Notes: generated by a model not told the origin, from the letters alone. Shown: positions 33,801-45,220, counted from the stretch's first letter. The stretch: DNA of 64,000 nucleotides from Bilabrum cf. latius (GCA_965178125.1 OZ237737.1:372001-436000); one strand, 5' to 3'. Numbers and translations are program-made.

Positions 33801-35579
33801 TACAGGCCACGGGTGCACGTGTGGGACGCGCACTCCGGCGCGGGCTTGTGCGTGCTCCCCGTCGTGCACGGGAGCGCCGTCACTCGGCTCAGCTTCTCGG
33901 CCGACGGGAAGTCCCTCTTCTCAGCGGACGATGGGGAACCCTACACCGTCGCCATGTATTCCACGGGCTCGGGCGCATGGACCGATGGCGCGTTGCGGGC
34001 GCAGGGAACGGGGGAGCGGAAGCGGTGCTTCTTCGTGCAGGCGCTGCCCGGTGCTGACTCTAGTGCTCCGAGCGCAGCAGGCAGCGACGAAGAGTTTGTC
34101 GCGGCTACGGGCGGCAAGAACCACGTGAGGTTCTGGAGAAGGGAGGGCCGCACGCTCGAGTGCGTGAGAGGTCTCTTCGGCTCCAAGGGACGGATCCAGA
34201 GCGTGCTGTCGGCCGCCGTGGTGCGCGGCAGCCTCGTCACTGGGACGGCCAGCGGGCACCTCTACCGGTGGAAAGGAAGGGTGGTCGAGAACGCGACGCC
34301 CACGAGCGACGGTGGCAACAAGCTGCGGTCGGTGTACTGGATCGATGCACGCGGCGCTGCCGTGGTGCTGGGCCTGCGAGACGGTACGGTGAGGGTCTTC
34401 GACGCCGACCTCAAGCCGCACGACACGATCAAGCTGGATGATGCCCAGGAGAAATCGATGGACAGTGCAGTGCACGCCGTGCAGCTGCGCAGCGACGGCG
34501 AGGTGCTGCTGGCGGTGACTCGCGGCAGCGAGATCTACGAGGTGGCGCTGGCCACTGGGACGGTCACTCTCAGGGCGGAAGGGCACAGCGCCGACGAGCT
34601 CTGGGGACTCGCCGCGCACCCCTCGGCCCCGGAGCTGGCTCTGACAGCCGGTGACGACGGCAGCGTGCGCCTGTGGGACCTGCGGACTCACCGCGCGGCT
34701 CGCAAGGCCGTGCTGGAGGGCATGGCGAGAACGGTGTCATGGTCACCGGACGGGACCGTGGTGGCCGTTGGGCTGGGTGGGAGGATCGGTGGCAGGAACA
34801 CGAGGTGGAAGACGCTCGCGCCGGCAACGACGGGAGGCGGCGCCGGCATGAGCCGGCAGGAAGCAGCCAGTGCGGCGGGTGCCTCTGGGTCGAGCGCAGG
34901 CCGCGACGGTGTGTTTTCGCTGCTGCGGGCCGACACTCTCGAGGCTGTACACGAGGCAAGGGACACGACCCGTCCGCTCACCGCGCTCAAGTTCAGCGCG
35001 TCGGGGCAGCTCCTGGTGGCGGGGTCTCGGGATGGCAAGGTGTACGTGTACGACGCCAGGGGAGGCAGGTTTGCGCTGAGCCGAACGCTGTCCCGCCACG
35101 TCAGCGCGGTGACACACGTTGACGTCAGCATCGACGGGTCGCTCGTAAGGTCCCAGTCCACTAGCTACGAGCTCCTGTTTGGCCGCACCGACCAGGAGGG
35201 TGAAGTGGGCCGCGCCGAGGAGGTGCGTGACACGGCCTGGCACACCGAGACGCTGCCTATTGGATGGGCCCAGATGGGGGTCTGGCCTCCAAGCGCGGAC
35301 GGGACGGACATCAATGCCGTGGACAGGTCCCGTTCGGGGCAGCTGCTCGCGTCGGCGGACGATTTCGGAGGCGTGAAGCTGTACCGGTATCCCGCCTGCC
35401 CGCCGGGCACCGAGGGAGGTAGGTGGCGGCAGGCCTACTTCAAGAGGTACCACGGCCATGCTTCGCACGTAACCTGCGCTCGCTTCACTGCGGGTGATAA
35501 GTACTTGCTCACGACGGGCGGCGCGGATCGCACCCTCCTGCAGTGGCGGGTGATCGGGAATGACAGCATGTTGTAGTGA
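27855..35579 (+). CDS. EML: EF-hand protein fused to three tandem EMAP (HELP-WD40) modules
   Basis: A single frame runs from ATG 27855 to TGA 35577-35579 (2,574 aa) when TAG is read as Gln. The N-terminus has three EF-hand-like segments near residues 62, 99 and 148 (for example DTDNNGLVDGLE and FDESGELSLDE), giving Ca2+ binding. Three EMAP modules of about 800 residues follow, each opening with a HELP-type motif (LEYVHGYRGNDC near 301, LEWVHGYAGRGF near 1093, LEWAYGIRARDA near 1912) and then two WD40 propellers. EMAPs bind microtubules, and multi-module forms are ciliary. TAGs occur at 28518, 28857, 28878, 29232 and 35574; the last immediately precedes the TGA. Those at 28878 and 29232 align with CAG in the other modules. 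The gene is divergent from the NDRG-like gene, with 271 bp between start codons. Confidence 0.93.
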
Positions 35580-35962
35580 CGGTGCTGTCAACCACAGGAT
35601 ACTAGTAGCCTACCTCAGCTGCACGTTCTCTTCGTAGAAAGCCGCCTAAGCAGTGGACCGCACACACTCCTCAAACACAGAAAAAATCCCCAGTGCACGA
35701 AGACTTGATTGGTCACGCCGTGACCGTGACCCCGTTCTGGTGTAAATTCATAATTGCTTGCAGTGCCAATGAATGTAGAAGGGCAAGTCATTTAAAACTA
35801 GCATTTTGTGAAAGCGCATTTTGTGTGGCACGTTGACCTGGTGTTCTGGTGGTGTCTGAGTCGCTGTGCATCTGACCTGGCAGCCGTGTCCTGCCAGCAG
35901 GCCTGCGCACAACTCAAGTAGACAGCACCACAGCAGGCAGCCTGCCGGTTAGACCTTGCCCA
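35580..35962. other. Convergent intergenic region
   Basis: This 383-bp stretch separates the ends of the EMAP gene and the first PI-PLC gene. Its right part (from about 35858) is the 3' flank duplicated at 37945-38052. I see no gene or RNA in it. Confidence 0.6.
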
Positions 35963-37936
35963 TCATTCAGTCTGGTACACCACGTCCTTGATCGGCTCGA
36001 TCGAAGGGCCCACCTCCTCGCTCCCGAGCTCAAAGGTGATGGAAGCGGCCTTGGAGTCGAAGCTGTCGGGCGTAGAGAGACGCACGGTGTGCTTGCCGTC
36101 TTGCCCCCTGCCCAGCGGAAAGCTAAAGTAGGCCACCTTGGTCCCGCGGCCGAGCCCGATCGCCGACATCATGCCCTGGGAGTACACCTCGAAGGTGAGG
36201 GTCGCCACCTCTGGCACGCGCAGTTCGAGCGTCTTGCTGTTGTCCTTGAAGGTGGCCACACCGTGCTTAACCGAGGCTTTCGGGGACTTCCACTTGGTCT
36301 TGTCCTTGGGGCACCCGTGCAGCCGTGCCTGCAGCTGGGTCTTCTTGACCTTGCTGCCGAGCGAGTCGAGGCCGTGCAGTGCCAGGATCCTGACCGTCCG
36401 CTTGCTCTTCACCGCGAGGTTCTCGCCCTTGAAGGAGAAGCCCTCCAGCATCTTGCTCGAGTCCAGCAGGTGCTTGGGCTTGAGCTGGTAGCCCCCCGTT
36501 CCTAGGAAGAAGCCTTGGTTGGTCTGCACGGCCTTGGCGTTGGCCGACCGACCAAGTCGATGGTTCTAGCCATTCACAGCGACGACTTGAACCCCCTGGT
36601 GCCACTGCGGGGCCGGATCATCGTTGCCCGACAGGATTGCCCATCCAGGCGGGTACGAGCGCAAGAAGGCGAAAGTGTCGTATTTGACCATCTCAACCGA
36701 GTCTTTCGCGGCCATCTTGACCATCTTGTTGCTGTTGAAGGAGTGCGACACCGGGCGGTCCGGTAGTTCCCAGCTATCCTTCTTCTTCTTTTGGTTGGGG
36801 ATGGCAACCAGAGCCTTCAATTCTTCCACCATGGGTGGCTTGTCCTTATGCTTGCCGCTGTCGGTACCCGCTGCTGACTTCGCAGAGATGGTCTCGCCTC
36901 CCCTGAGGGCCTCATCGGATTCCTCCGTCTGCAACAGAAGCTCAATTTCTGCGTCTGTTATCTCTTTCTTGTCTGCCCCATCCACCTCGTCGTCGTTTTC
37001 GTCCTCGTTCTGCTTGTCCTTGCCCAGCTTCTCGAGGCGCTTTATGTCCTCGGGCGTGAGCTCGGCAGTGTCCTCGGTCCGCGCCGCTGCCAGCTCCTTC
37101 TCTTCTTCCGTCGGCTGAACCAGGTTGCCATCTTCTCCTGCGACAGGCAGAGGGACGCCCGGCTTGTCGCGGATCACCACCTTGCCCCTCAGCTCATCGG
37201 GGCTCGGGAACTGGCGGGGCCGCGGGTTCGGCGGAACGTACAGCATGTCGCCGAGCTCCGTCTTCAGGATCTCGGCCAGAGTCTTCTGTCCATCAGGGGA
37301 GCAGTGGTCCTCCAGAGTCAAGATCAGAGGGAGGTCAGAGTACCGCTCGTTTTCAGGGTTGAATGCCCACTGCTTGATCGCCTTGATCCCATCGATAAAC
37401 AGGAACTTCCCGGTAGGAGCTGGCCCATGCTTGACCTCAGGCCCGTCTGGTCCATCGTACACGTCGTACTCGATCACCTTGAAGCCCAGCCGCAGCAGTC
37501 GCTCAATCGCCCCTGTGCTAGTGGTGCCAACTAGCTAGTCTCCGTCCAGGTAAGAATTGTGCGACGACGAGACAAAGTAGTGGGACAGCGGATGAGTCAG
37601 ATCTTGTTCTACATTCGATGAGAGAAGGGTATCCAGATTCGGCTCTGGTGGAGTGCCATGAGCCTGGGCTGCTCCGCGGACCCCGGCGGCACTGAGCACC
37701 TTCTGCTGGGCCTCCTCGTGACGCGCTGATACGCAGAGTGCCGCAGAAATGGCCATCATGTATAATGCTGAAATCATTGTGTCCAGTCTAAGTGCGGTTT
37801 TCGGTCGATGCCGGGCTTTCCCCGAGCACGCTGGCTATTTTCGATCGGTGGATGCACTTAGCGGAACAATGCTTTTGCGCGGCGCCATGTGGTTTATGTG
37901 TGCCTGTTGCGAGTACTTTCACTACAAAGTCGAGAG
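35858..37936 (-). repeat. Tandem segmental duplication, copy 1 (PI-PLC gene with promoter and 3' flank)
   Basis: The sequence from the 3' flank through the coding region to about 160 bp upstream of the start codon is repeated at 37945-41518. Coding similarity is very high in the C2 and X parts; the Y domain has diverged and the linker differs completely in length. Confidence 0.85.
35963..37777 (-). CDS. Phosphoinositide-specific phospholipase C, X-Y-C2, secreted or membrane-directed (paralogue 1)
   Basis: With TAG as Gln the frame is open from ATG 37777 to TGA 35965-35963 (604 aa). Residues 1-18 form a hydrophobic signal-like segment. The X domain has HYFVSSSHNSYLDGDQL (His73, Asn74), IEYDVYDG (Glu103, Asp105), His117 and LEDHCS (Glu156), so the PLC active-site and Ca2+-ligand residues are present. 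A Lys/Glu-rich linker is followed by a degenerate Y domain (SYPPGWAILSGNDDPAPQW), the NGQN segment matching the family NYQT, GGYQLKP and a C2 domain. No PH or EF domains are present, unlike most eukaryotic PI-PLCs. TAGs at 37537-37535 (the conserved Gln of DQL) and 36568-36566 (the Gln of NxQ) are both read as Gln. Expected reaction: PIP2 to diacylglycerol and IP3. Confidence 0.88.
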
Positions 37937-38052
37937 CGGTGTATGAGTCGCTGTGCATCTTTCTGGGTGGCAGCCGTGTCCTGCCAGCAGGCCTGCGCAC
38001 AACTCAAGTAGACAGCACCACAGCAGGCAGCCTGCCGGTTAGACCTTGCCCA

Positions 38053-41000
38053 TCATTCAGTCTGGTACACCACGTCCTAGATCGGCTCGATCGAAGGGCC
38101 CACCTCCTCGCTCCCGAGCTCAAAGGTGATGGAAGCGGCCTTGGAGTCGAAGCTGTCGGGCGTAGAGAGACGCACGGTGTGCTTGCCGTCTTGCCCCCTG
38201 CCCAGCGGAAAGCTAAAGTAGGCCACCTTGGTCCCGCGGCCGAGCCCGATCGCCGACATCATGCCCTGGGAGTACACCTCGAAGGTGAGGGTCGCCACCT
38301 CTGGCACGCGCAGTTCGAGCGTCTTGCTGTTGTCCTTGAAGGTGGCCACACCGTGCTTAACCGATGCTTTCGGGGACTTCCACTTGGTCTTGTCCTTGGG
38401 ACATCCGTGCAGCCATGCCTGCAGCTGGGTCTTCTTGACCTTGCTGCCGAGCGAGTCGAGGCCGTGCAGTGCCAGGATCCTAACGGTCCGCTTGCTCCTC
38501 ACCGCGAGGTTCTCGCCCTTGAAGGAGAAGCCCTCCAGCATCTTGCTCGAGTCCAGCAGGTGCTCGGGCTTGAGCTGGTAGCCCCCCGTTCCTAGGAAGA
38601 AGCCCTGGTTGGTCTGCACGCCCTAGGCGTTGGCCGGGTGGCCAGTCCGGTAGTTCTGCGCGTTCATGGCTACGATCTGGATGCCGAGCAGCCACAGCTC
38701 CGCAGGGTCATAGTTGGCCGACCTGATCGCCAGGGCGTGAGGGTACACGCGCAATAGGTGTTCCCTTGCATACGCGATGATATCCACGGGGTTCTTCTAG
38801 GCCATCCTGATGATCTTCTTGTTGTTGAAGGAGTGCGACACAGGGCGGTCGCCCAGCTCCCAGCTATCCTTCTTCTTCTTTTGGTTGGGGATGGCAACCA
38901 GAGCCTTCAAATCTTCCTCCATGGGCGGCTTGTTCTTGTGCTTGCGGCTGTCGGCCTGAGTGGCCGACTCCACCGAGGTGCCAGCGGTTGCACTGCCCCT
39001 GAGTGCTCGGCTCTGCATCAGCGCCATGCTCGGTGGCGCTTCACTCGGTGGCGCATCGACGCTCAGCATTGGGATCTACTCATTGATCTTGCCCTCCATC
39101 TCGTCCTTGATCTTGCCCTCCACCTCATCCTCCTCTTCGGCCTTGATCTTGCCCTCCATCTCGTCCTCCACCTCATCCTCCATCTCGTCCTCCTCTTCGG
39201 CCTCCACCTCATCCTCCTCTTCGGCCTCCACCTCATCCTCCTCTTCGGCCTCCATCTTGCCCTTCATCTCGTCCTCCACCTCATCCTCCTCTTCGGCCTC
39301 GATCTTGCCCTCCATCTCGTCCTCCACCTCATCCTCCTCTTCGGTCTCGATCTTGCCCTCCATCTCGTCCTCCACCTCATCCTCCTCTTCGGCCTCCACC
39401 TCATCCTCCTCTTCGGCCTCCACCTCATCCTCCTCTTCGGCCTCCACCTCATCCTCCTCTTCATCATCCTCCTCTTCGGCCTCGATCTTGCCCTCCATCC
39501 CATCCTTCACCTCATCCTCCTCTTCGGCCTCCACCTCATCCTCCTCTTCGGCCTCGATCTTGCCCTCCATCTCGTCCTCCACCTCATCCTCCTCTTCGGC
39601 CTCGATCTTGCCCTCCATCTCGTCCTCCACCTCATCCTCCTCTTCGGCCTTGATCTTGCCCTTCATCTCGTCCTCCACCTCATCCTCCTCTTCGGCCTCC
39701 ACCTCATCCTCCTCTTCGGCCTCCAGCTTGCCCTCCTCTTCGGCCTTGATCTTGCCCTCCATCTCGTCCTCCACCTCATCCTCCTCTTCGGCCTTGATCT
39801 TGCCCTCCATCTCATCCTCCACCTCATCCTCCTCTTCGGCCTCCACCTCATCCTCCTCTTCGGCCTCCAGCTTGCCCTCCTCTTCGGCCTTGATCTTGCC
39901 CTCCATCTCGTCCTCCACCTCATCCTCCTCTTCGGCCTTGATCTTGCCCTCCATCTCATCCTCCACCTCGTCCTCCTCTTCGGCCTCCACCTCATCCTCC
40001 TCTTCGGCCTTCACCTCGTCCTCCTCTTCGGCCTCCACCTCGTCCTCCTCTTCGGCCTTGATCTTGCCCTCCATCTCGTCCTCCTCTTCGGCCTCCACCT
40101 CATCCTCCTCTTCGGCCTCCACCTCATCCTCCTCTTCGGCCTCCATCTTGCCCTCCATCTCGTCCTCCACCTCATCCTCCTCTTCGGCCTCCACCTCATC
40201 CTCCTCTTCGGCCTCCACCTCATCCTCCTCTTCGGCCTCCATCTTGCCCTCCTCTTCGGCCTTGATCTTGCCCTCCATCTCGTCCTCCACCTCATCCTCC
40301 TCTTCGGCCTCCACCTCATCCTCCTCTTCGGCCTCCACCTCATCCTCCTCTTCGGCCTCCACCTCATCCTCCTCTTCGGCCTCCACCTCATCCTCCTCTT
40401 CGGCCTCCACCTCATCCTCCTCTTCGGCCTCCACCTCATCCTCCTCTTCGGCCTTGATCTTGCCCTCCATCTCGTCCTCCATCTCATCCTCCTCTTCGGC
40501 CTTGATCTTGCCCTCCATCTCGTCCTCCACCTCATCCTCCTCTTCGGCCTTGATCTTGCCCTCCATCTCATCCTCCACCTCATCCTCCTCTTCGGCCTCC
40601 ACCTCATCCTCCTCTTCGGCCTTCACCTCGTCCTCCTCTTCGGCCTCCACCTCGTCCTCCTCTTCTTCCGTCGGCTGAACCAGGTTGCCATCTTCTCCTG
40701 CGACGGGCAGAGGGACGCCCGGCTTGTCGCGGATCACCACCTTGCCCCTCAGCTCATCGGGGCTCGGGAACTGGCGGGGCCGCGGGTTCGGCGGAACGTA
40801 CAGCATGTCGCCGAGCTCCGTCTTCAGGATCTCGGCCAGAGTCTTCTGTCCTTCAGGGGAGCAGTGGTCCTCCAGAGTCAAGATCAGAGGGAGGTCAGAG
40901 TACCGCTCGTTTTCAGGGTTGAATGCCCACTGCTTGATCGTCTTGATCCCATCGATAAACAGAAATTTTCCGGTAGGAGCTAGCCCATGCTTGACCTCAG

Positions 41001-41337
41001 GCCCGTCTGGTCCATCGTACACGTCGTACTCGATCACCTTGAAGCCCAGCCGCAGCAACCTCTCGATCGCCCCTGTGCTGGTGGTGCCCTTGAGTTGGCC
41101 TCCGTCCAGGTAAGAATTGTGCGACGACGAGACAAAGTAGTGGGACAGCGGTTGAGACAAATCTTGTTCTACATTCGATGGGAGAAGGGTATCCAGATTC
41201 GGCTCTGGTGGAGTGCCATGAGCCTGGGCTGCTCCGCGGACCCCGGCGGCACTGAGCACCTTCTGCTGGGCCTCCTCGCGACGCGCTGATACGCAGAGTG
41301 CCGCAGAAATGGCCATCATGTATAATGCTGAAATCAT
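38053..41337 (-). CDS. Phosphoinositide-specific phospholipase C with giant acidic X-Y linker (paralogue 2)
   Basis: The frame from ATG 41337 (same signal-like start as paralogue 1) to TGA 38055-38053 gives 1,094 aa. The reading can be extended upstream to 41568, but the duplicate shares only the start at MISALYMM, and SPT5 begins divergently at 41574. The X domain is intact (SSHNSYLDGGQL, EYDVYDG, LEDHCS). Residues of about 225-753 are an almost pure Glu/Asp/Val/Lys repeat inserted at the X-Y linker, where other PLCs carry an acidic autoinhibitory loop. The Y domain is better preserved than in paralogue 1 (RVYPHALAIRSANYDPAELW, IVAMNAQNYRTG). C2 follows. TAGs at 39078-39076, 38799-38797, 38625-38623 and 38079-38077 are in frame; the last corresponds to AAG (Lys) in paralogue 1. 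Confidence 0.87.
39079..40665. repeat. Coding minisatellite of the PLC acidic linker
   Basis: About 1.6 kb of imperfect tandem units built from two modules: one encodes EAEEEDEV and the other EDEMEGKIKAEEEDEV (coding strand minus). Unit lengths are multiples of three, so no frame breaks occur. The unusual codon uniformity points to expansion by slippage or unequal crossing over. Confidence 0.93.
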
Positions 41338-41573
41338 TGTGTCCAGGTAGTCAAAGTGCGGTTTTCGGTCGATGCCGGGCTTCTCCCGAGCACGAATCGC
41401 ACGCTGGCTCTCTGCCGTCTGCTTCCGTCGCTTTATTAAAAAATTAGCGGAACAATGCTTTTGCGCGGCGCCATGTGGTTTACGTATGCCTGTTGCGAGT
41501 ACTTTCATCACAAAGTCGGGGCTATCCATACTGAATCTGCTGGCGGGGGATCCGCGGCAACTCTGCATTCACG

Positions 41574-44500
41574 ATGGAGGATCAGGACTTATTTGATGAT
41601 TTGGCAAAGATGGAGGAGGAAATGGGCATTGCCGCGCCCGAGCCTGCGGCTGCGTCACGCAAAAGGTCTCGTAAGGACCGCGATTCTAGCTCAGGCGGGG
41701 ATTCAAATGGCTCGGCGGCTCATGGAGGCAAGGCAGGTAGTGGAATAGGAGATATTGAAGCTACTGGGGGCGATGATGAAGACGATCGCGACGCGCGGTC
41801 GCCCAGCGGGAACGACACACAGCCCCGAAGAAAGAAGAGCAGGAAAGGCAGCATCGCCGATGCTGGGGACTCAGACAACGACGAAGACAACAGCGGCGAT
41901 GATTCAGACGATGACAATGAAGCAATTGCCGCCATGTTGGGTGGGAATCGCAAGAAAGCGAAGAAGAAGAAGAAAGGCAAAGCCCGAAAGCGCAAGTCCA
42001 TGGAGCAAATAGAGCGTGAGCGCCAGAGGATCCTGAGGAATTACGTCGATGATGCTGCTGTCGAAGAAGACGACAACGCAGTGCAGCGTACGACAGAAGA
42101 GGAGAAACGAGCCACGGAGGAGGCATACAGACGGGTGAGCTCTTCATCTATAAGAATTCGGCCGATGACCGCACACACGAGCAAGCAGCGAAATAGGCGA
42201 CCATATCACGTCGTTGCTTCTATTCATTCTAATTTCACTCTTCGCAGATTCGCGCCGAGAATGACGCCCGGCGAAAATCGGCGCTCGAGCAGCGTGACGT
42301 GCACGAGATCGTGGCCGACCTTCAGCGACGCGAGAAGGAATCGGGGTACATCGCCAACACGTACGACGATGACGTCATGGACGGCGCGCAGGCGGGCGGG
42401 CAGGTCGTGGAACTGAGGCAGGCCGAGCTGCCCACCACCCGGGACCCCAAGCTCTGGCACGTCAAGTGCAAGGACGGCGCCGAAGCGGAAGTGCTCGCGG
42501 CGATCGCCAACAAGTTTCAGCAAGCCATGGCTGCGGGCAGAGCCCCGGGCATCTTCTCGGCCCTCAGCTCCCGCAAGGGAGCTATTTTTGTGGAGGCGTA
42601 CCGAGAGGCCAACGTGAAGCAGGCTCTCGAGGGCGTGACCAATGTGTACGCGTGGCGACCGGGTGGGATCAAGCTGGTGCCCATGCCAGACATGCCCAAC
42701 GTGCTCAACGCCGCCATCAAGAAGCAAAAACTGAAGAAGGGTGTGTTTGTGAGGGTGGCGCGAGGCATGTACAAGGGCGACTTGGCGCAGGTCCTCGATC
42801 TGACAGATGGGGGCGCGCAGGCCACTGTCCGCATGGTGCCCCGGCTTGACATGCATGCTCTGTCCATGACTGATGAACAGAAGAAGATGATGACGAAAAG
42901 GCGGAGAGGAATCCGCGCCCCCCAGCGCTTCTTTGACCTGGAGGAAATCCGGGCCGCCTCGCAGGGGCCCGTGGAAGTGCAGGACAGGAGGATGCCTCGG
43001 CTGGGGATCGTGGCTGATCTCTTCAAGGGGGAGACCTACCACGGCGGATTCTTGATCAAGAGCGTTAAGGTGGACTACCTCACCCAACAGGGAGCGGACC
43101 CCACACTGGACGAGATGCAGCAATTCAAGCCAAGGGGCGAGGAAGAGTCGGGGGCCGCGGGAGGCGCAGGCAGCGGGCTAGCCTCGGCGACGGAGCGCCA
43201 GTGGAGGTCCCAGATCGGCAGGGGTTTAGGAGGATCTACCAAGCGAGCGGCTGCGGCAGCCGCGAAGATAGTCGCGGGCGACCAGATCGTGGTCGTCTCT
43301 GGCGACCTGCAGGGTCTGGAGGCCAAGGTCATCTCGGTGGAGGCCACGCGCGGCTCTCTGCTGGTCCGCCCCTCTCGAGAGATGAGGGCACAGGTGGGCT
43401 TTTCTGACGACGTGGAGGTCGCGATGGAGGAGGTCAGAAAGAACGTAAAGATGGGAGACCACGTCAAGGTGGTAGGCGGCACGTACGAGGGCGAGACTGG
43501 CACCGTGGCCATCGTCGGTCCCGAGGAGCGAGAGGACGGCTCCTTTGGCAGCGAGTGGCAGGCGGTTCTGATGCTGGACGGCAGCAGGCGCGAGGCCAAG
43601 GTGAACGTGAGGGACCTGCGCAAGACGGCAGAGGTGGCCAAGGGGCTCGAGTCTCTGGACGGGTTCAAGCTGGGTGACCTGGTGACGCTCCCCACGGGTG
43701 CCGCTGGGAGGCCGCAGGCGGGCGTGGTCGTGCAGGTGGGGCGCACGCACCTGCAGGTGCTGCTGTCCTCGGACAACGTGCAGAGCCTACCGCCCTCTCA
43801 GCTGCGTCCGCACCGCGCCTCCCGCGTCGGCAGCATGGACCAGAACATGCGCCACGTCTCTGTCAGGGACGTGGTTCGCGTCATCGAGGGGCCACACAAG
43901 GGCGAGGACGGCACGGTGAGGCACATCCTCAACGGCGTGCTCTTCCTGCACTCGCACAGGCGGACTGATCGGGGCGGGTACTTTGCGGTGCGTTCCCAGG
44001 GGACGGTGGTGGCAGGCGAGAGCCAGCACGCTGGTGCTGGCGGAGTGCTCATGGGCATGGTGGCCGATGCGTCGCGCACCAGCGGGCTGGGCGGGCTGCA
44101 GACTGGTATGCTCGGGGGCGGTGGGCGCGGGCGCGGCAGGGGGCGGGGGCGCGGGCGCGGCAGCGGGCTCATTGGCCAGACCGTGCGTATCTCCACGGGA
44201 ATGTACCGGCGCAAGATCGGCGTGGTCAAGACCGAAGCCGGCGACATCCTGTCGATCGAGCTGCACAGCGGGCAGAAGAAGGTCAGGGCGAAGAGGTCAC
44301 AGGTGCAGGTGGTCGGGGACCGGAACGGCAGGGTGGGAGGCGACATCCTTGCCAACGCGCAGTACGCCGGGGCGGGTGGGATGGGCGCCGGCTTCCCTGG
44401 GATGCCGAGCGCGACCGGTTTTGGAGCGCCTGGGATTGGTGGAGCCACACCCGCCATCGGAGGAGCCACACCTGCGATCGGAGGAGCTACCCCGGCGATC

Positions 44501-45220
44501 GGCGGCGCGACACCCATGGCAGGTGGCGCGACGCCCATGGCAGGCGGCGCCACTCCGGCGTATGGCGGCGCGACGCCGGCGTACGGGGGTGGTGGGGCCA
44601 CTCCTGCCTACGGCGGTGGAGCAACACCGGCCTATGGAGGAGCCACGCCCAAGTATGGCGGTGGCTCAGACACGCAGGCATGGCAGCCAACTGCATTCAG
44701 CAGTTCTGCTGCGAGTGGGGGTCTCGGCGGAGGTGATGGTGATGACGACGATGAGGATGAGTTTGCGAGCGCGCAGAGGGCCATGGACGACGCGGGCGGG
44801 GAGGGCGGGGAGGGCGGGCTTTCAGCCGCTGCTGCTGTTTCTTCCCAGGGCGTTGCGGGCGGCGGCGAGGCGTGGAGGCAGTGGTGCCGGGAGAACGTCG
44901 TAGTGCAGCTGGTCACGGACGCCGCCGAGCAGGCATACGTAGTCGCGCCGCCCCCGCCCGGCTTGACGGGGGATGCTGCTCGGGCCCGCGTGCGCTGGAT
45001 TAAGGGAAGCAAGGTGGGAACCGAAGAAGACGTCGCGATGCATCGATTAGACCGCAAGCGACCGGAGGATTAGGACGATGTGCTGAATTTGGAGAGCGGC
45101 AAGGAAGGCAAGGTGTTCGGCATCGACGAGGACGGTACGGTCGTGGTGCAGATGGGAGATAGCGAATTCGAGAACTCGCACATCGACTCCATGGTTGTGC
45201 TGCACGTTTCAGGTCCGTGA
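41574..45220 (+). CDS. SPT5: Transcription elongation factor SPT5, two exons
   Basis: Exon 1 is 41574-42134 and exon 2 is 42248-45220, joined in phase 0 across a 113-nt intron (donor GTGAGC), for 1,177 aa. The order is the acidic N-terminus with Lys-rich patches, the NGN domain (LWHVKCKDGAEAEVL...IFVEAYREANVKQALEGV), several KOW motifs (GVFVRVARGMYKGDLAQVL, GDHVKVVGGTYEGETGTV, DVVRVIEGPHKGEDGTV, GQTVRISTGMYRRKIGVV) and a C-terminal repeat region of G-G-ATP-A/M-Y/I/A units around 44450-44660, analogous to the kinase-targeted CTR. SPT5 with SPT4 binds RNA polymerase II and controls pausing. At 45071-45073 a TAG would truncate the protein; read as Gln, the final KOW-like segment (GKEGKVFGIDEDGTVVVQM) follows to TGA at 45218-45220. 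Confidence 0.95.

Larger units (their letters stand above)
37945..41518 (-). repeat. Tandem segmental duplication, copy 2
   Basis: Second copy of the PI-PLC unit, offset 2.09 kb at its 3' end and enlarged by about 1.4 kb of acidic-linker repeat. The promoter-proximal 180 bp are also conserved relative to copy 1, with small indels. Confidence 0.85.

Noticed and set aside
38758-40983. Very long plus-strand frames (741 and 572 codons) of Leu/His/Phe or Ser/Thr repeats
   Set aside because: They are antisense shadows of the PLC acidic-linker minisatellite; the minus frame continues into PLC X and Y domains, the plus frames into nothing.
41338-41568. N-terminal extension of PLC paralogue 2 to an upstream start at 41568
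   Set aside because: The extension overlaps the SPT5 promoter, is frameshifted in paralogue 1, and would bury the signal-like segment.
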